DNA from: Vibrio maerlii
GTDB taxonomy: Bacteria > Pseudomonadota > Gammaproteobacteria > Enterobacterales > Vibrionaceae
Reading direction: 5' to 3'
DNA: 64,000 bases
NCBI RefSeq assembly: GCF_003415655.1
Contig: NZ_QRHC01000004.1
Coordinates: 248,001-312,000, forward strand
Shown: positions 17,577-24,682 of the stretch, piece by piece
Position numbering within the stretch: position 1 is the stretch's first letter
Layout: the number at the start of each line of letters is the position of its first letter
Translations under genes and position numbers: made by a program
The notes under the pieces: generated by a model
Database searches by the model: none
Told to the model about the DNA's origin: nothing
What the model saw: only the letters and a program-made list of their open reading frames with translations

Positions 17577-18365
17577 TTATTGTGCGTCTTTTGCGAGCCT
17601 TAAACCGATATCAGACATAATTATAGATTGACTAGCGAAGTCTCGACGGTAATTCTCTGATTCATCAGCAGAATATGCGAAACTGCCACCACGAACAGAC
17701 TTATGGGCTAATCCCACATTCGTATCTTCAATGTTGGCTGGGTTATCTGTTTCACCATAGCGATAATAGATGTCGTCATAGGCATCAATAACAAACTCCC
17801 CAACGTTGCCCGTCATGTCATAAAGTCCAAGCTCATTCGGCTTTTTCAAGCCTACTGGATGCGCTTGGTTATTTGAGTTTCCATGGTGCCATGCAACTTT
17901 GTCGATGTTTTGTGCCCCTGCGTAGCTATAACCCTTACTTTTCGTTCCGCCTTTGGCTGCGAATTCCCATTCTGCTTCTGTAGGTAAACGATAGTTTTCA
18001 CCCGTGAGCTCATTCAATCGCTCAATGAAGTAATTGGCTTGTTGCCAACTTAAGTTGTTCACTGGGATATTAGGTCCGTTAAAGTAACTATTAGAAGATC
18101 CCATTACACTTTCAAAGATTTCTTGCGTCACTTCAAAGCGAGAAATTTTGAAACTATTCACCGTCACCATGCGGGCTGGCGATTCAGCCTTGTCTGCTTC
18201 AGGTCGATCTGAACCCATTTCAAACTGACCACCTTCGACTTGAACCATGTTCTGGTTTATCTGCAAAGCAATAGGATGAGGCTGTTTAGTCGCACAGCCT
18301 GTTATAAGGCTTCCTAAAGCGACGATAGCGGCAATTTTAGTAACTGATAGCGTTGGCATGGTCAT
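17577..18365 (-). CDS. FGE/SUMF1-fold lipoprotein lacking catalytic cysteines
   Basis: A 262-residue protein with lipobox LITGC (Cys24), so it is probably a lipoprotein facing the periplasm. The rest is a formylglycine-generating-enzyme-sulfatase domain: VEGGQFEMGSDRPEA, FEVTQEIF, YRLPTEAEWEFAAKGG, LGLYDMTGNVGEFV and RGGSFAYSADESENYRRDF. In true copper-dependent FGE the last motif holds two catalytic cysteines; here the segment has none, so I do not expect formylglycine formation. A binding or assembly role is possible. It leads the minus-strand unit containing the phosphatase-superfamily gene and is divergent from the sulfatase maturase. Confidence 0.88.
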   Translation of the reverse strand: MTMPTLSVTKIAAIVALGSLITGCATKQPHPIALQINQNMVQVEGGQFEMGSDRPEADKAESPARMVTVNSFKISRFEVTQEIFESVMGSSNSYFNGPNIPVNNLSWQQANYFIERLNELTGENYRLPTEAEWEFAAKGGTKSKGYSYAGAQNIDKVAWHHGNSNNQAHPVGLKKPNELGLYDMTGNVGEFVIDAYDDIYYRYGETDNPANIEDTNVGLAHKSVRGGSFAYSADESENYRRDFASQSIIMSDIGLRLAKDAQ

Positions 18366-18424
18366 AACTAAGTTTCATGGAAAGGATGATTTCTGCATTC
18401 TACCTAGCGTTGATATGAAAATTA

Positions 18425-18441
18425 GTTATACACACTATAAC
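18425..18441. promoter_or_regulatory. Inverted repeat in divergent maturase/lipoprotein promoter
   Basis: GTTATA-CACAC-TATAAC is a perfect 6-bp inverted repeat in the 136-bp gap between the FGE-like lipoprotein and maturase genes. Its core also has T-N11-A form. It uses the same GTTAT/ATAAC words as the two LysR-type boxes but in the opposite arrangement. Confidence 0.35.
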
Positions 18442-18501
18442 AGGAGCTTGGGCTGATAGAGGGGTAATATTAGCAACAAGAAATAGATATCGAGGTGATT
18501 C

Positions 18502-19824
18502 ATGCTCTTAACACAAGGTCCTCAATTTAATGGCAAACCATCAAAGCGAATGCATGTGATGGCTAAGCCTATTGGTGCAGTATGTAACATTGATTGCGAC
18601 TACTGCTATTACCTAAGCAAACAGGATTTGTTGGAGTATAAACCAGGCTGCTCTCCGCAGATGGATGATGCGCTACTAGATAACTATATTCGTCAGTATA
18701 TTGAAGGCCAGAACACCCCAGAAATCATCTTTTCATGGCAGGGTGGTGAACCGACAATGTTAGGTGTGGATTACTTCCGTCGAGTTGTTGAGCTACAAAA
18801 GAAATACTGTCCACAAGGCGTTGTGATTGCCAATGACCTACAAACTAACGGTACGTTATTGAATGACGAGTGGTGCGAGTTCTTAAAAGAGAATAACTTC
18901 CTTGTCGGGTTGAGTATTGATGGACCAGAGTTGTTACACAATGCTTACCGTACTAACCGCGCAGGGCGTGGCACATTCCGTCAGGTAATGAAAGCTGTAG
19001 ACCTACTCCACAAGCACCAAGTTAAGTTTGCTACGTTAACGTGCGTCAACAACTTAACGAGTCAAAACCCACTTGAGGTTTATCGCTTCCTCCGTGATGT
19101 GGTTAAGTCACCACAAATGCAGTTTATCCCTATCGTCGAGCAAAAGACGTTTAGAGACGTCGCGCCTCAAAAAGATGAGAGGGACCAGCAATTGCGTCAA
19201 GGAGACAAACGTCTCATCCCAGGCCACAAAAACTCAATCATGGAGCCATGGTGTGTATCTGATGAAGCGTGGGGCAACTTTTTAATTGCGATATTTGATG
19301 AATGGCTTGCCAAAGACCTTGGCAAGGTATTCGTTCAGTATTTTGAGGCCAGTGTGGAAACTTGGATGGGGCGACCAAACCCACTTTGTACGCTCGGTTC
19401 GCTTTGTGGTAAGGGCTTAGCGATGGAACCTAATGGGGATGTGTTTAGTTGTGACCATTACGTTTATCCTGACTACAAAATCGGCAATATCAGTGAACAA
19501 GCTATTGATGAAATGGCGTACAGCGCTGAGCAACAAAAGTTTGGTTTTGCGAAGAGCAAAACTCTGACTTCACAGTGTGAAAAGTGTGATTACAAGTTTG
19601 CTTGTCACGGTGAATGTCCAAAAAATCGATTCATCAAGACAAGAGACGGTGAACCTGGCCTTAACTACTTATGTGCTGGATGGAAAAAGTTCTTCAAGCA
19701 TGCAGATAAAGGATTTGCACAAATATTGCGAGCGACACGCAACCCAGTTGCGCATGGCTCGTTTAACGATCAGAAACTCAAAGAACTGATCGAACAACGT
19801 AAAACCTTTACTCTAAACATGTAG
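18502..19824 (+). CDS. Anaerobic sulfatase-maturating enzyme (radical SAM, SPASM)
   Basis: A 440-residue radical-SAM enzyme that converts the active-site cysteine or serine of sulfatases to formylglycine in the cytoplasm without oxygen. The SAM cluster motif is C28-N-I-D-C32-D-Y-C35. The C-terminal SPASM region has PNGDVFSCDHYVYPDYKIGN and CEKCDYKFACHGECPKNRF for two auxiliary Fe-S clusters. Length is about 60 residues more than the shortest family members, mostly at the C-terminus. GAGGTG precedes the ATG. It is followed after 9 bases by the HEAT/TPR gene. The two CTAGR sulfatases of this locus are its probable clients. Confidence 0.95.
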   Translation: MLLTQGPQFNGKPSKRMHVMAKPIGAVCNIDCDYCYYLSKQDLLEYKPGCSPQMDDALLDNYIRQYIEGQNTPEIIFSWQGGEPTMLGVDYFRRVVELQKKYCPQGVVIANDLQTNGTLLNDEWCEFLKENNFLVGLSIDGPELLHNAYRTNRAGRGTFRQVMKAVDLLHKHQVKFATLTCVNNLTSQNPLEVYRFLRDVVKSPQMQFIPIVEQKTFRDVAPQKDERDQQLRQGDKRLIPGHKNSIMEPWCVSDEAWGNFLIAIFDEWLAKDLGKVFVQYFEASVETWMGRPNPLCTLGSLCGKGLAMEPNGDVFSCDHYVYPDYKIGNISEQAIDEMAYSAEQQKFGFAKSKTLTSQCEKCDYKFACHGECPKNRFIKTRDGEPGLNYLCAGWKKFFKHADKGFAQILRATRNPVAHGSFNDQKLKELIEQRKTFTLNM

Positions 19825-19833
19825 GAGTACTCT

Positions 19834-20853
19834 ATGAAAGCGGCAAAAATTTTACTACTGAGTTTATTTGCGAGTACAGCGATTGCAGCGAGTAATCCTG
19901 CTGATCAAGCGAGCATCAACCCGCAAGGTAATACTCAATCGATTGAGACCTTGAAGTCTCAAGATCGAGCCACACAGCTTTCCTATATTGCCCAGGATAA
20001 GAGTGCGTCTGCAAAAGAACGTTCAGAAGCTTTGCAAGAGCTTGCCAGTTATCCAAGCCAGAATGCGTTAGTTGCGATAGCTCGTGCATTAAAATCCCCA
20101 AATGCGGAAATTCGAGCAGCTGCAGTTGCAGGAGCAATCCCGTATCAAGTTGAGTATCGTTGGCGTTTAGTGTCGCCATTGTTGCTAGACGACAATAAAG
20201 AGGTAAGGCATGCAGCAGCACTAAATCTAGCTAAAGACTATCAAGGCTTTAATGCCGAGCAGAAAAAGTTGTTGCTTGCACCTATTTCGGAGCTCAAAGA
20301 GGATTTAGGGGAGAAATCTGACTTAGAAAGTCAGTTAACCACCGCTAACTTAGAACGTTGGACCGGTCAGTACGATCAGGCTGCCAAAATGTATCAAGAG
20401 TTAACGTCTAAACCACTAGAAGCAACGGAAGAGGTATGGCTTAACTATGCAGACAACTTCAGAGCTCAATCTGATGACCAAAGCGCTCTTGCATTACTTG
20501 AAAAAGGCTTAACTCATCATAATGATAGCGCGAACTTGCATTACTCTAAAGCGCTGACATTAGTGCGACTTGAGAATCGCACAGAGGCGGCAAAGTCAAT
20601 GGAGTCTGCGGCTAACCTGGCTGAATCAAACAGTTACTTCTGGTACCTAAACGGGGTTTTACAAGAAAACGTGAATATAGATGAGTCGGTAAAGTCATTT
20701 GAACAAGCTTACTTAATTTCTGGCTCACCTGAACAGCTTTATGCGTTATGCGATATCTACATCAAATCAAACAACGATAAAGCAGAATTGTGTATTCAAG
20801 AGTTGAGTAAAATTGCACCTGCTGACGTGATCGAAAGCTTAAAAAAGAGCTAA
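19834..20853 (+). CDS. Exported HEAT/TPR protein, haem-less paralogue of the octahaem cytochrome tail
   Basis: A 339-residue protein with a signal peptide (LLLSLFASTAIAA) and no CxxCH motif. HEAT-like repeats (about 60-160) precede TPR repeats (about 170-320). It aligns along its length with residues 450-760 of the cytochrome at 5885: compare YRWRLVSPLLLDDNKEVR with RWQILEPLLNDPVLSIR, and GSPEQLYALCDIY with RNPEQLYARCEVL near the end. GGAG precedes the ATG, 9 bases after the maturase stop, so the two are cotranscribed. Its role is unknown; a scaffold competing with or partnering the cytochrome is inference. Confidence 0.85.
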   Translation: MKAAKILLLSLFASTAIAASNPADQASINPQGNTQSIETLKSQDRATQLSYIAQDKSASAKERSEALQELASYPSQNALVAIARALKSPNAEIRAAAVAGAIPYQVEYRWRLVSPLLLDDNKEVRHAAALNLAKDYQGFNAEQKKLLLAPISELKEDLGEKSDLESQLTTANLERWTGQYDQAAKMYQELTSKPLEATEEVWLNYADNFRAQSDDQSALALLEKGLTHHNDSANLHYSKALTLVRLENRTEAAKSMESAANLAESNSYFWYLNGVLQENVNIDESVKSFEQAYLISGSPEQLYALCDIYIKSNNDKAELCIQELSKIAPADVIESLKKS

Positions 20854-21005
20854 TTTATAAACTTATATAGAAAGGTAGTTTGTAAAAATAAATGTGTGAC
20901 TTTGCTTGTACTTTAGAAAGTTAGAAATCACAACATAGGTAATCTTAGTGTTTAGTTAATCAGCAATGAGCTCGCTAACCGATAGATGAATCGTATAAAG
21001 CATCT

Positions 21006-21040
21006 AAACCCTGTTCATTTTATAAAATGAGCGGGGTTTT
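21006..21040 (+). terminator. Intrinsic terminator of maturase operon
   Basis: AAACCC...GGGTTT continues inward as TCATTTT-AT-AAAATGA, giving a long hairpin followed by TTTTG. It lies about 150 bases after the HEAT/TPR stop; the gap before it holds nothing I can recognise. Confidence 0.7.
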
Positions 21041-21127
21041 GTTATTCTTGTAACTGGTACGATAAGTTGAATTTTTGTTATTGATGTGTAAATTTAACTA
21101 AGTAATTACACTTGATGAGGAAAGCAC

Positions 21128-21265
21128 ATGGAAATCGTCGAATATGCTTATGACATGATTGACTACTGGTCTGTGTATAAAAGTGCCGCGATAGGGTGCT
21201 TGTTTGTTCTCTCGATTTTAGTTGCGCTTTGTTGTTTACCACCAACTAGAAATTATATGGAATAA
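21128..21265 (+). CDS. Small single-span membrane protein, 45 residues
   Basis: An ATG preceded by GAGGAAAG at good spacing opens a 45-residue frame. The N-terminus is acidic and aromatic (MEIVEYAYDMIDYWSVYK), then one strongly hydrophobic helix (about 19-37, with two adjacent cysteines at its end) and a short tail. A strong terminator follows about 90 bases later. The ribosome site, membrane helix and terminator together suggest a real small gene. I recognise no family. Confidence 0.55.
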   Translation: MEIVEYAYDMIDYWSVYKSAAIGCLFVLSILVALCCLPPTRNYME

Positions 21266-21356
21266 AGTATTGTATTCACACTGCCTTATTGGTACTCTGT
21301 ACGGGTAATGGTTCTTAGTACTGGGATGTACTTTAATAATTCATATTTTTTGATTG

Positions 21357-21382
21357 ATCGGGCACGCAGCCCGATTTTTTTT
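21357..21382 (+). terminator. Intrinsic terminator after small membrane protein gene
   Basis: ATCGGGC and GCCCGAT form a 7-bp stem with a 5-base loop, followed by eight T. Confidence 0.85.
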
Positions 21383-21450
21383 ATCTGTTGCTTAGGGTCA
21401 AAGCTTTAGCTTCGCGTATAATTGTTCAAAATGAACAAAACAACTACAAG

Positions 21451-22002
21451 ATGCTGAATTTCAAAACCCTTCTAGCCACCTTACTTGTCACGACTTCCGT
21501 ACAAGCCGTCCCACTCAGCTTTTCAACAACACATCTGCCAATCACACTTGATGCACTTTTAGAGCATGAGCATGTAAATGAGGTTATTGAGTGTCCTCAG
21601 AACTTAAAAGAAGCACTATGCTTGCATTCACTGCAGTACTATTCCATCAGAAGTGACGCTATGTTGGAGCTTAATGAAGAGGGCGATGTTGCAAAGATTA
21701 TACTTGAGGTCCCAAACAGTGCCTTCGCATTTAATCAGTTACATCTAAATATGCGTAGAGATCGCTGGAGTGTGGTTCGGGTTAATGCAGAGGCAGACGT
21801 TTACGATGTTGAACAGGAATTAGGGTCTAAATCTGTTGTCCAAGTAGACAAAGAGCTTGTTGCTTTTATTAATAAGACATCATCGATTTTTGAACGCCGG
21901 TTTGATTTTAAGTTAAGTGGCACTCATGAAACGTATACAGCCTCGTTAGTGACAACGCGAGAATCACTGGTTCTGTCAATTAATAATCAACCAATTGATT
22001 AA
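21451..22002 (+). CDS. Exported hypothetical protein
   Basis: A 183-residue protein starting at ATG 21451; the open frame extends to a TTG at 21388, but that overlaps the terminator just upstream. A signal peptide ends at VQA. The mature protein has two cysteines close together in sequence (about 43 and 51) that could form a disulfide, and a beta-rich middle. I do not recognise the family. It is alone between a terminator and the aldo/keto reductase promoter. Confidence 0.6.
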   Translation: MLNFKTLLATLLVTTSVQAVPLSFSTTHLPITLDALLEHEHVNEVIECPQNLKEALCLHSLQYYSIRSDAMLELNEEGDVAKIILEVPNSAFAFNQLHLNMRRDRWSVVRVNAEADVYDVEQELGSKSVVQVDKELVAFINKTSSIFERRFDFKLSGTHETYTASLVTTRESLVLSINNQPID

Positions 22003-22018
22003 TGTGAAATGGATCACC
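22003..22018. promoter_or_regulatory. CRP-like site upstream of aldo/keto reductase
   Basis: TGTGAAATGGATCACC fits TGTGA-N6-TCACA with one mismatch. It begins at the base after the upstream stop and lies about 77 bases before the reductase start. Confidence 0.45.
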
Positions 22019-22094
22019 CCATTGGGTTACGGGACGTTTGTCGAATAACCAACGATTCTCTAATATAGCTTGCAGGTAAAATAAGGAGATTCCT

Positions 22095-23012
22095 GTGGTA
22101 GATAACGTAAGCAAAGTTGTAATGGCCTCTCAAGGCCCAGAGTTTTCTGAATTAGTACAGGGTTATTGGCGTTTGGCTGATTGGGGAATGACTCCTCAAG
22201 AAAGACTGACGTTTCTTAAAAAACACATCGAACTGGGTGTCACTACAGTAGACCATGCTGACATCTACGGTGGTTACGAGTGTGAACGTCTTTTTGGTGA
22301 AGCTCTAGCTCTGGACAAATCAGTACGTGATGACATTGAAATCGTCACTAAGTGCGATATTAATCTCTGCACGGACAAGAATCCAGAACGCAAGATCAAT
22401 CACTACGATACCAGCAAGACTCACATCTTTAATTCGGTAAATAACTCACTAGAGCGCCTCGGTGTAGATAACATCGACGTTTTGTTGATTCATCGTCTAG
22501 ATGTACTGATGGATGCTGATGAAGTCGCAGAAGCTTTTGCAGAGCTTCATAAAGTCGGCAAGGTAAAGCACTTCGGTGTCTCTAACTTCACGCCACGCCA
22601 TTTCGAACTGCTTCAATCTCGTCTAGGCAAATCACTGGTGACGAACCAAGTTGAAATCAATCCTCTCAATTTCGAGGTTGCTCACGATGGTACGTTGGAC
22701 CTGATGCAAACATTGCGTGTTCGTCCAATGGCATGGTCGTGTCTAGGTGGAGGTAGCATCTTCAATGGTGATACCGAGCAAGCGAAACGTGTTCGCGCAG
22801 AACTTGAGCTTATTCGTGAAGAAGTGGGTGCTCAAAGCATTGACCAGGTAATCTATGCTTGGGTACGTAAACTTCCGTCTAAACCACTACCAATTATTGG
22901 TTCTGGTAAAATTGAACGTGTGCAATCTGCAGTCGATGCTCTGAAAATTGAGCTGACACGTGAGCAGTGGTACCGAGTTTGGGTTGCATCTAAAGGACAC
23001 GGTGTGCCATAG
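22095..23012 (+). CDS. Aldo/keto reductase, YdhF-like
   Basis: A 305-residue NADP-dependent oxidoreductase of the aldo/keto reductase superfamily, closest in layout to E. coli YdhF. The catalytic set is visible: Asp in VDHADIYGGYECE with its Tyr, Lys in IVTKCD, and His in LLIHRLD. The C-terminal cofactor segment reads LPIIGSGKIERVQSA. GTG 22095 is used, with AAGGAG 6 bases upstream. It is monocistronic and ends at a strong terminator. The natural substrate is unknown. Confidence 0.9.
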   Translation: MVDNVSKVVMASQGPEFSELVQGYWRLADWGMTPQERLTFLKKHIELGVTTVDHADIYGGYECERLFGEALALDKSVRDDIEIVTKCDINLCTDKNPERKINHYDTSKTHIFNSVNNSLERLGVDNIDVLLIHRLDVLMDADEVAEAFAELHKVGKVKHFGVSNFTPRHFELLQSRLGKSLVTNQVEINPLNFEVAHDGTLDLMQTLRVRPMAWSCLGGGSIFNGDTEQAKRVRAELELIREEVGAQSIDQVIYAWVRKLPSKPLPIIGSGKIERVQSAVDALKIELTREQWYRVWVASKGHGVP

Positions 23013-23039
23013 AACCAAAAACATAATCGATATACAGTA

Positions 23040-23075
23040 AAAGGCCGCTACCTATTGAAGGGTAGCGGCCTTTTT
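23040..23075 (+). terminator. Intrinsic terminator after aldo/keto reductase
   Basis: AAAGGCCGCTACC and GGTAGCGGCCTTT form a 13-bp stem ending in a T-run. Confidence 0.9.
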
Positions 23076-23111
23076 AATCCTATGTTACCCACAAGGGTCT
23101 AAAAGACTCGG

Positions 23112-23258
23112 TTAACTCCCTTCTAGTCCAGCCTTGTCGTAAGCTTTACTCAGTAGCGAGCGGCGCTCTGCTTCTAACAGCATTTTGCGCTTTTGTTCCA
23201 GATCTGCATCTTCATTAATTGCTTTTGGTACAAACACATAAAATTTATTAGTTGTCAT
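23112..23258 (-). CDS. Small hypothetical protein, 48 residues
   Basis: ATG at 23258 has GAGG 8 bases upstream. The product starts MTTNKFYVFVPKAIN and continues as a charged amphipathic helix (EQKRKMLLEAERRSLLSKAY). No membrane segment or cysteine is present. The ribosome site and biased composition support a real gene, but I do not recognise it. The remaining 269 bases up to the RND adaptor gene hold no further gene that I can see. Confidence 0.5.
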   Translation of the reverse strand: MTTNKFYVFVPKAINEDADLEQKRKMLLEAERRSLLSKAYDKAGLEGS

Positions 23259-23527
23259 CGTAGTGCCTCTAACAGTAGTGATGAGTTATCAGTTTAGGCA
23301 GAGCTTTTGTGATATACCTCATCCTTTTATAAAAAATATGAGGCGGAGTGGCACGGCGTAGAGTGAGGTGGAGTACGGAATAAGCGATATTACCTTTGGT
23401 AGGGTTTACAAATTGAAACAACTCATATCTGATTTTTGATACGCCTCGGACATTTCTATTTATCTAATTGTATAACGTGCTTGTGAAATTCTAATTTCGT
23501 ATATTTACAATTGCTTATGGTTAACTC

Positions 23528-24667
23528 ATGAATAGAAAACTACTTCTCGCTACAACAATTGGTGCGATTCTCATAACTGGATGTTCAGAGCCTTCGGGCC
23601 AGAAAGCCCAAGCTCCTTCTCCCAATGTTGTTACACAAGATGTTAGTGTAATCCCTCTGCAGTCCTCTCGCGCTTATATTGGACGTATTGAAGCGGTAGA
23701 AGATGCTTCAATCACTGCGCAAGTTTCTGGCTATATTTTGTCTCGAAACTTCACGGAAGGTCAGATTGTGCAAAAGGGTGAATTGTTATACACCATTGAT
23801 CCAGCCCCTTTTGAAGCACTAGTTGCAAACGCAAAGGCTGCGGTTGCACAAGCAAATGCGGCATTAAAGAAAGCGCAACTTGATTTCGAGCGAGCACAAG
23901 ACCTATTACCTCGCGGCAGTATTTCAAAATCAGAATATGATGCATTGAATGCTGCATTACTTGGCGCAGAAGCACAGTTAGAAGCAAGTCGTGCTCAATT
24001 GAACTCATCTGAAGTTAGCCTATCACATACTAAAATTGTCGCGCCTTTTAAAGGTCGTGTTGGTGAAAGCCAAGCAAGTATTGGTGACCTAGTATCACCA
24101 AATAGCGGCATCCTAACTACACTCGTTAGCTTAGATCCAATTCACACCTCGTTTAGCATGAGTGAGCGTGAGCGTCTGAACTTCGGTATGGACAAAATGG
24201 AAGGCGACGGAAGTAGTGAATCAAATAGCGTTGAAGTTCACGTCAAGTTAGAGAATGACGAGTACTTTGAGCACCTAGGACAACTTGATTTTATCGATAA
24301 CCGCATTAACACCAATACCGGTACCATTTCTTTAAGAGCTATTGTTGATAACCCTGACTACCGACTGCTCCCTGGTCAGCATATCAGTGTTGAGCTAAGA
24401 GAAAAGCAAGCGAATGACGTTAACGTGATTCCTCGCCGCGCTGTTCAAACCGACTTAGAGGGCCATTTTGTGATGGTTGTTCGCGAGGGGAATATCGCTG
24501 AACGTGTCAACGTGACGCTGGGCGCACAAACTGAGCAGGGTATTGTTATCAAAACAGGCTTGCAGCCTGAAGATGTCGTGATCACTCAAGGCCTGCAGCG
24601 TGTGCGTAATGGTGTAACAGTTAAGGTGTCCGAACATGTCGATGTCGGTACTTCTGCTGAGCAATAA
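23528..24667 (+). CDS. RND efflux periplasmic adaptor lipoprotein (AcrA/MexA type)
   Basis: A 379-residue membrane-fusion protein with lipobox LITGC (Cys19). It has a split lipoyl/barrel-sandwich domain (IEAVEDASITAQVSGYI and later VAPFKGRVGESQASIGDLV), a coiled-coil hairpin between (about 95-160), and the beta-barrel region IDNRINTNTGTISLRAIVDN. It links the inner-membrane pump to an outer-membrane channel such as TolC, which is not encoded here. The pump gene follows after 15 bases. No regulator gene is adjacent upstream. Confidence 0.92.
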   Translation: MNRKLLLATTIGAILITGCSEPSGQKAQAPSPNVVTQDVSVIPLQSSRAYIGRIEAVEDASITAQVSGYILSRNFTEGQIVQKGELLYTIDPAPFEALVANAKAAVAQANAALKKAQLDFERAQDLLPRGSISKSEYDALNAALLGAEAQLEASRAQLNSSEVSLSHTKIVAPFKGRVGESQASIGDLVSPNSGILTTLVSLDPIHTSFSMSERERLNFGMDKMEGDGSSESNSVEVHVKLENDEYFEHLGQLDFIDNRINTNTGTISLRAIVDNPDYRLLPGQHISVELREKQANDVNVIPRRAVQTDLEGHFVMVVREGNIAERVNVTLGAQTEQGIVIKTGLQPEDVVITQGLQRVRNGVTVKVSEHVDVGTSAEQ

Positions 24668-24682
24668 TAGGCTGGAAAAAGT

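Noticed and set aside
2363-20853. Genomic island carried by an integrase or tRNA insertion
   Set aside because: No integrase, tRNA gene, direct repeat pair or insertion sequence was seen at either edge, so recent horizontal transfer is not supported from this window alone.
23302-23317. TGTGATATACCTCATC as a CRP site
   Set aside because: The second half has two or more mismatches, and it is too weak to support.
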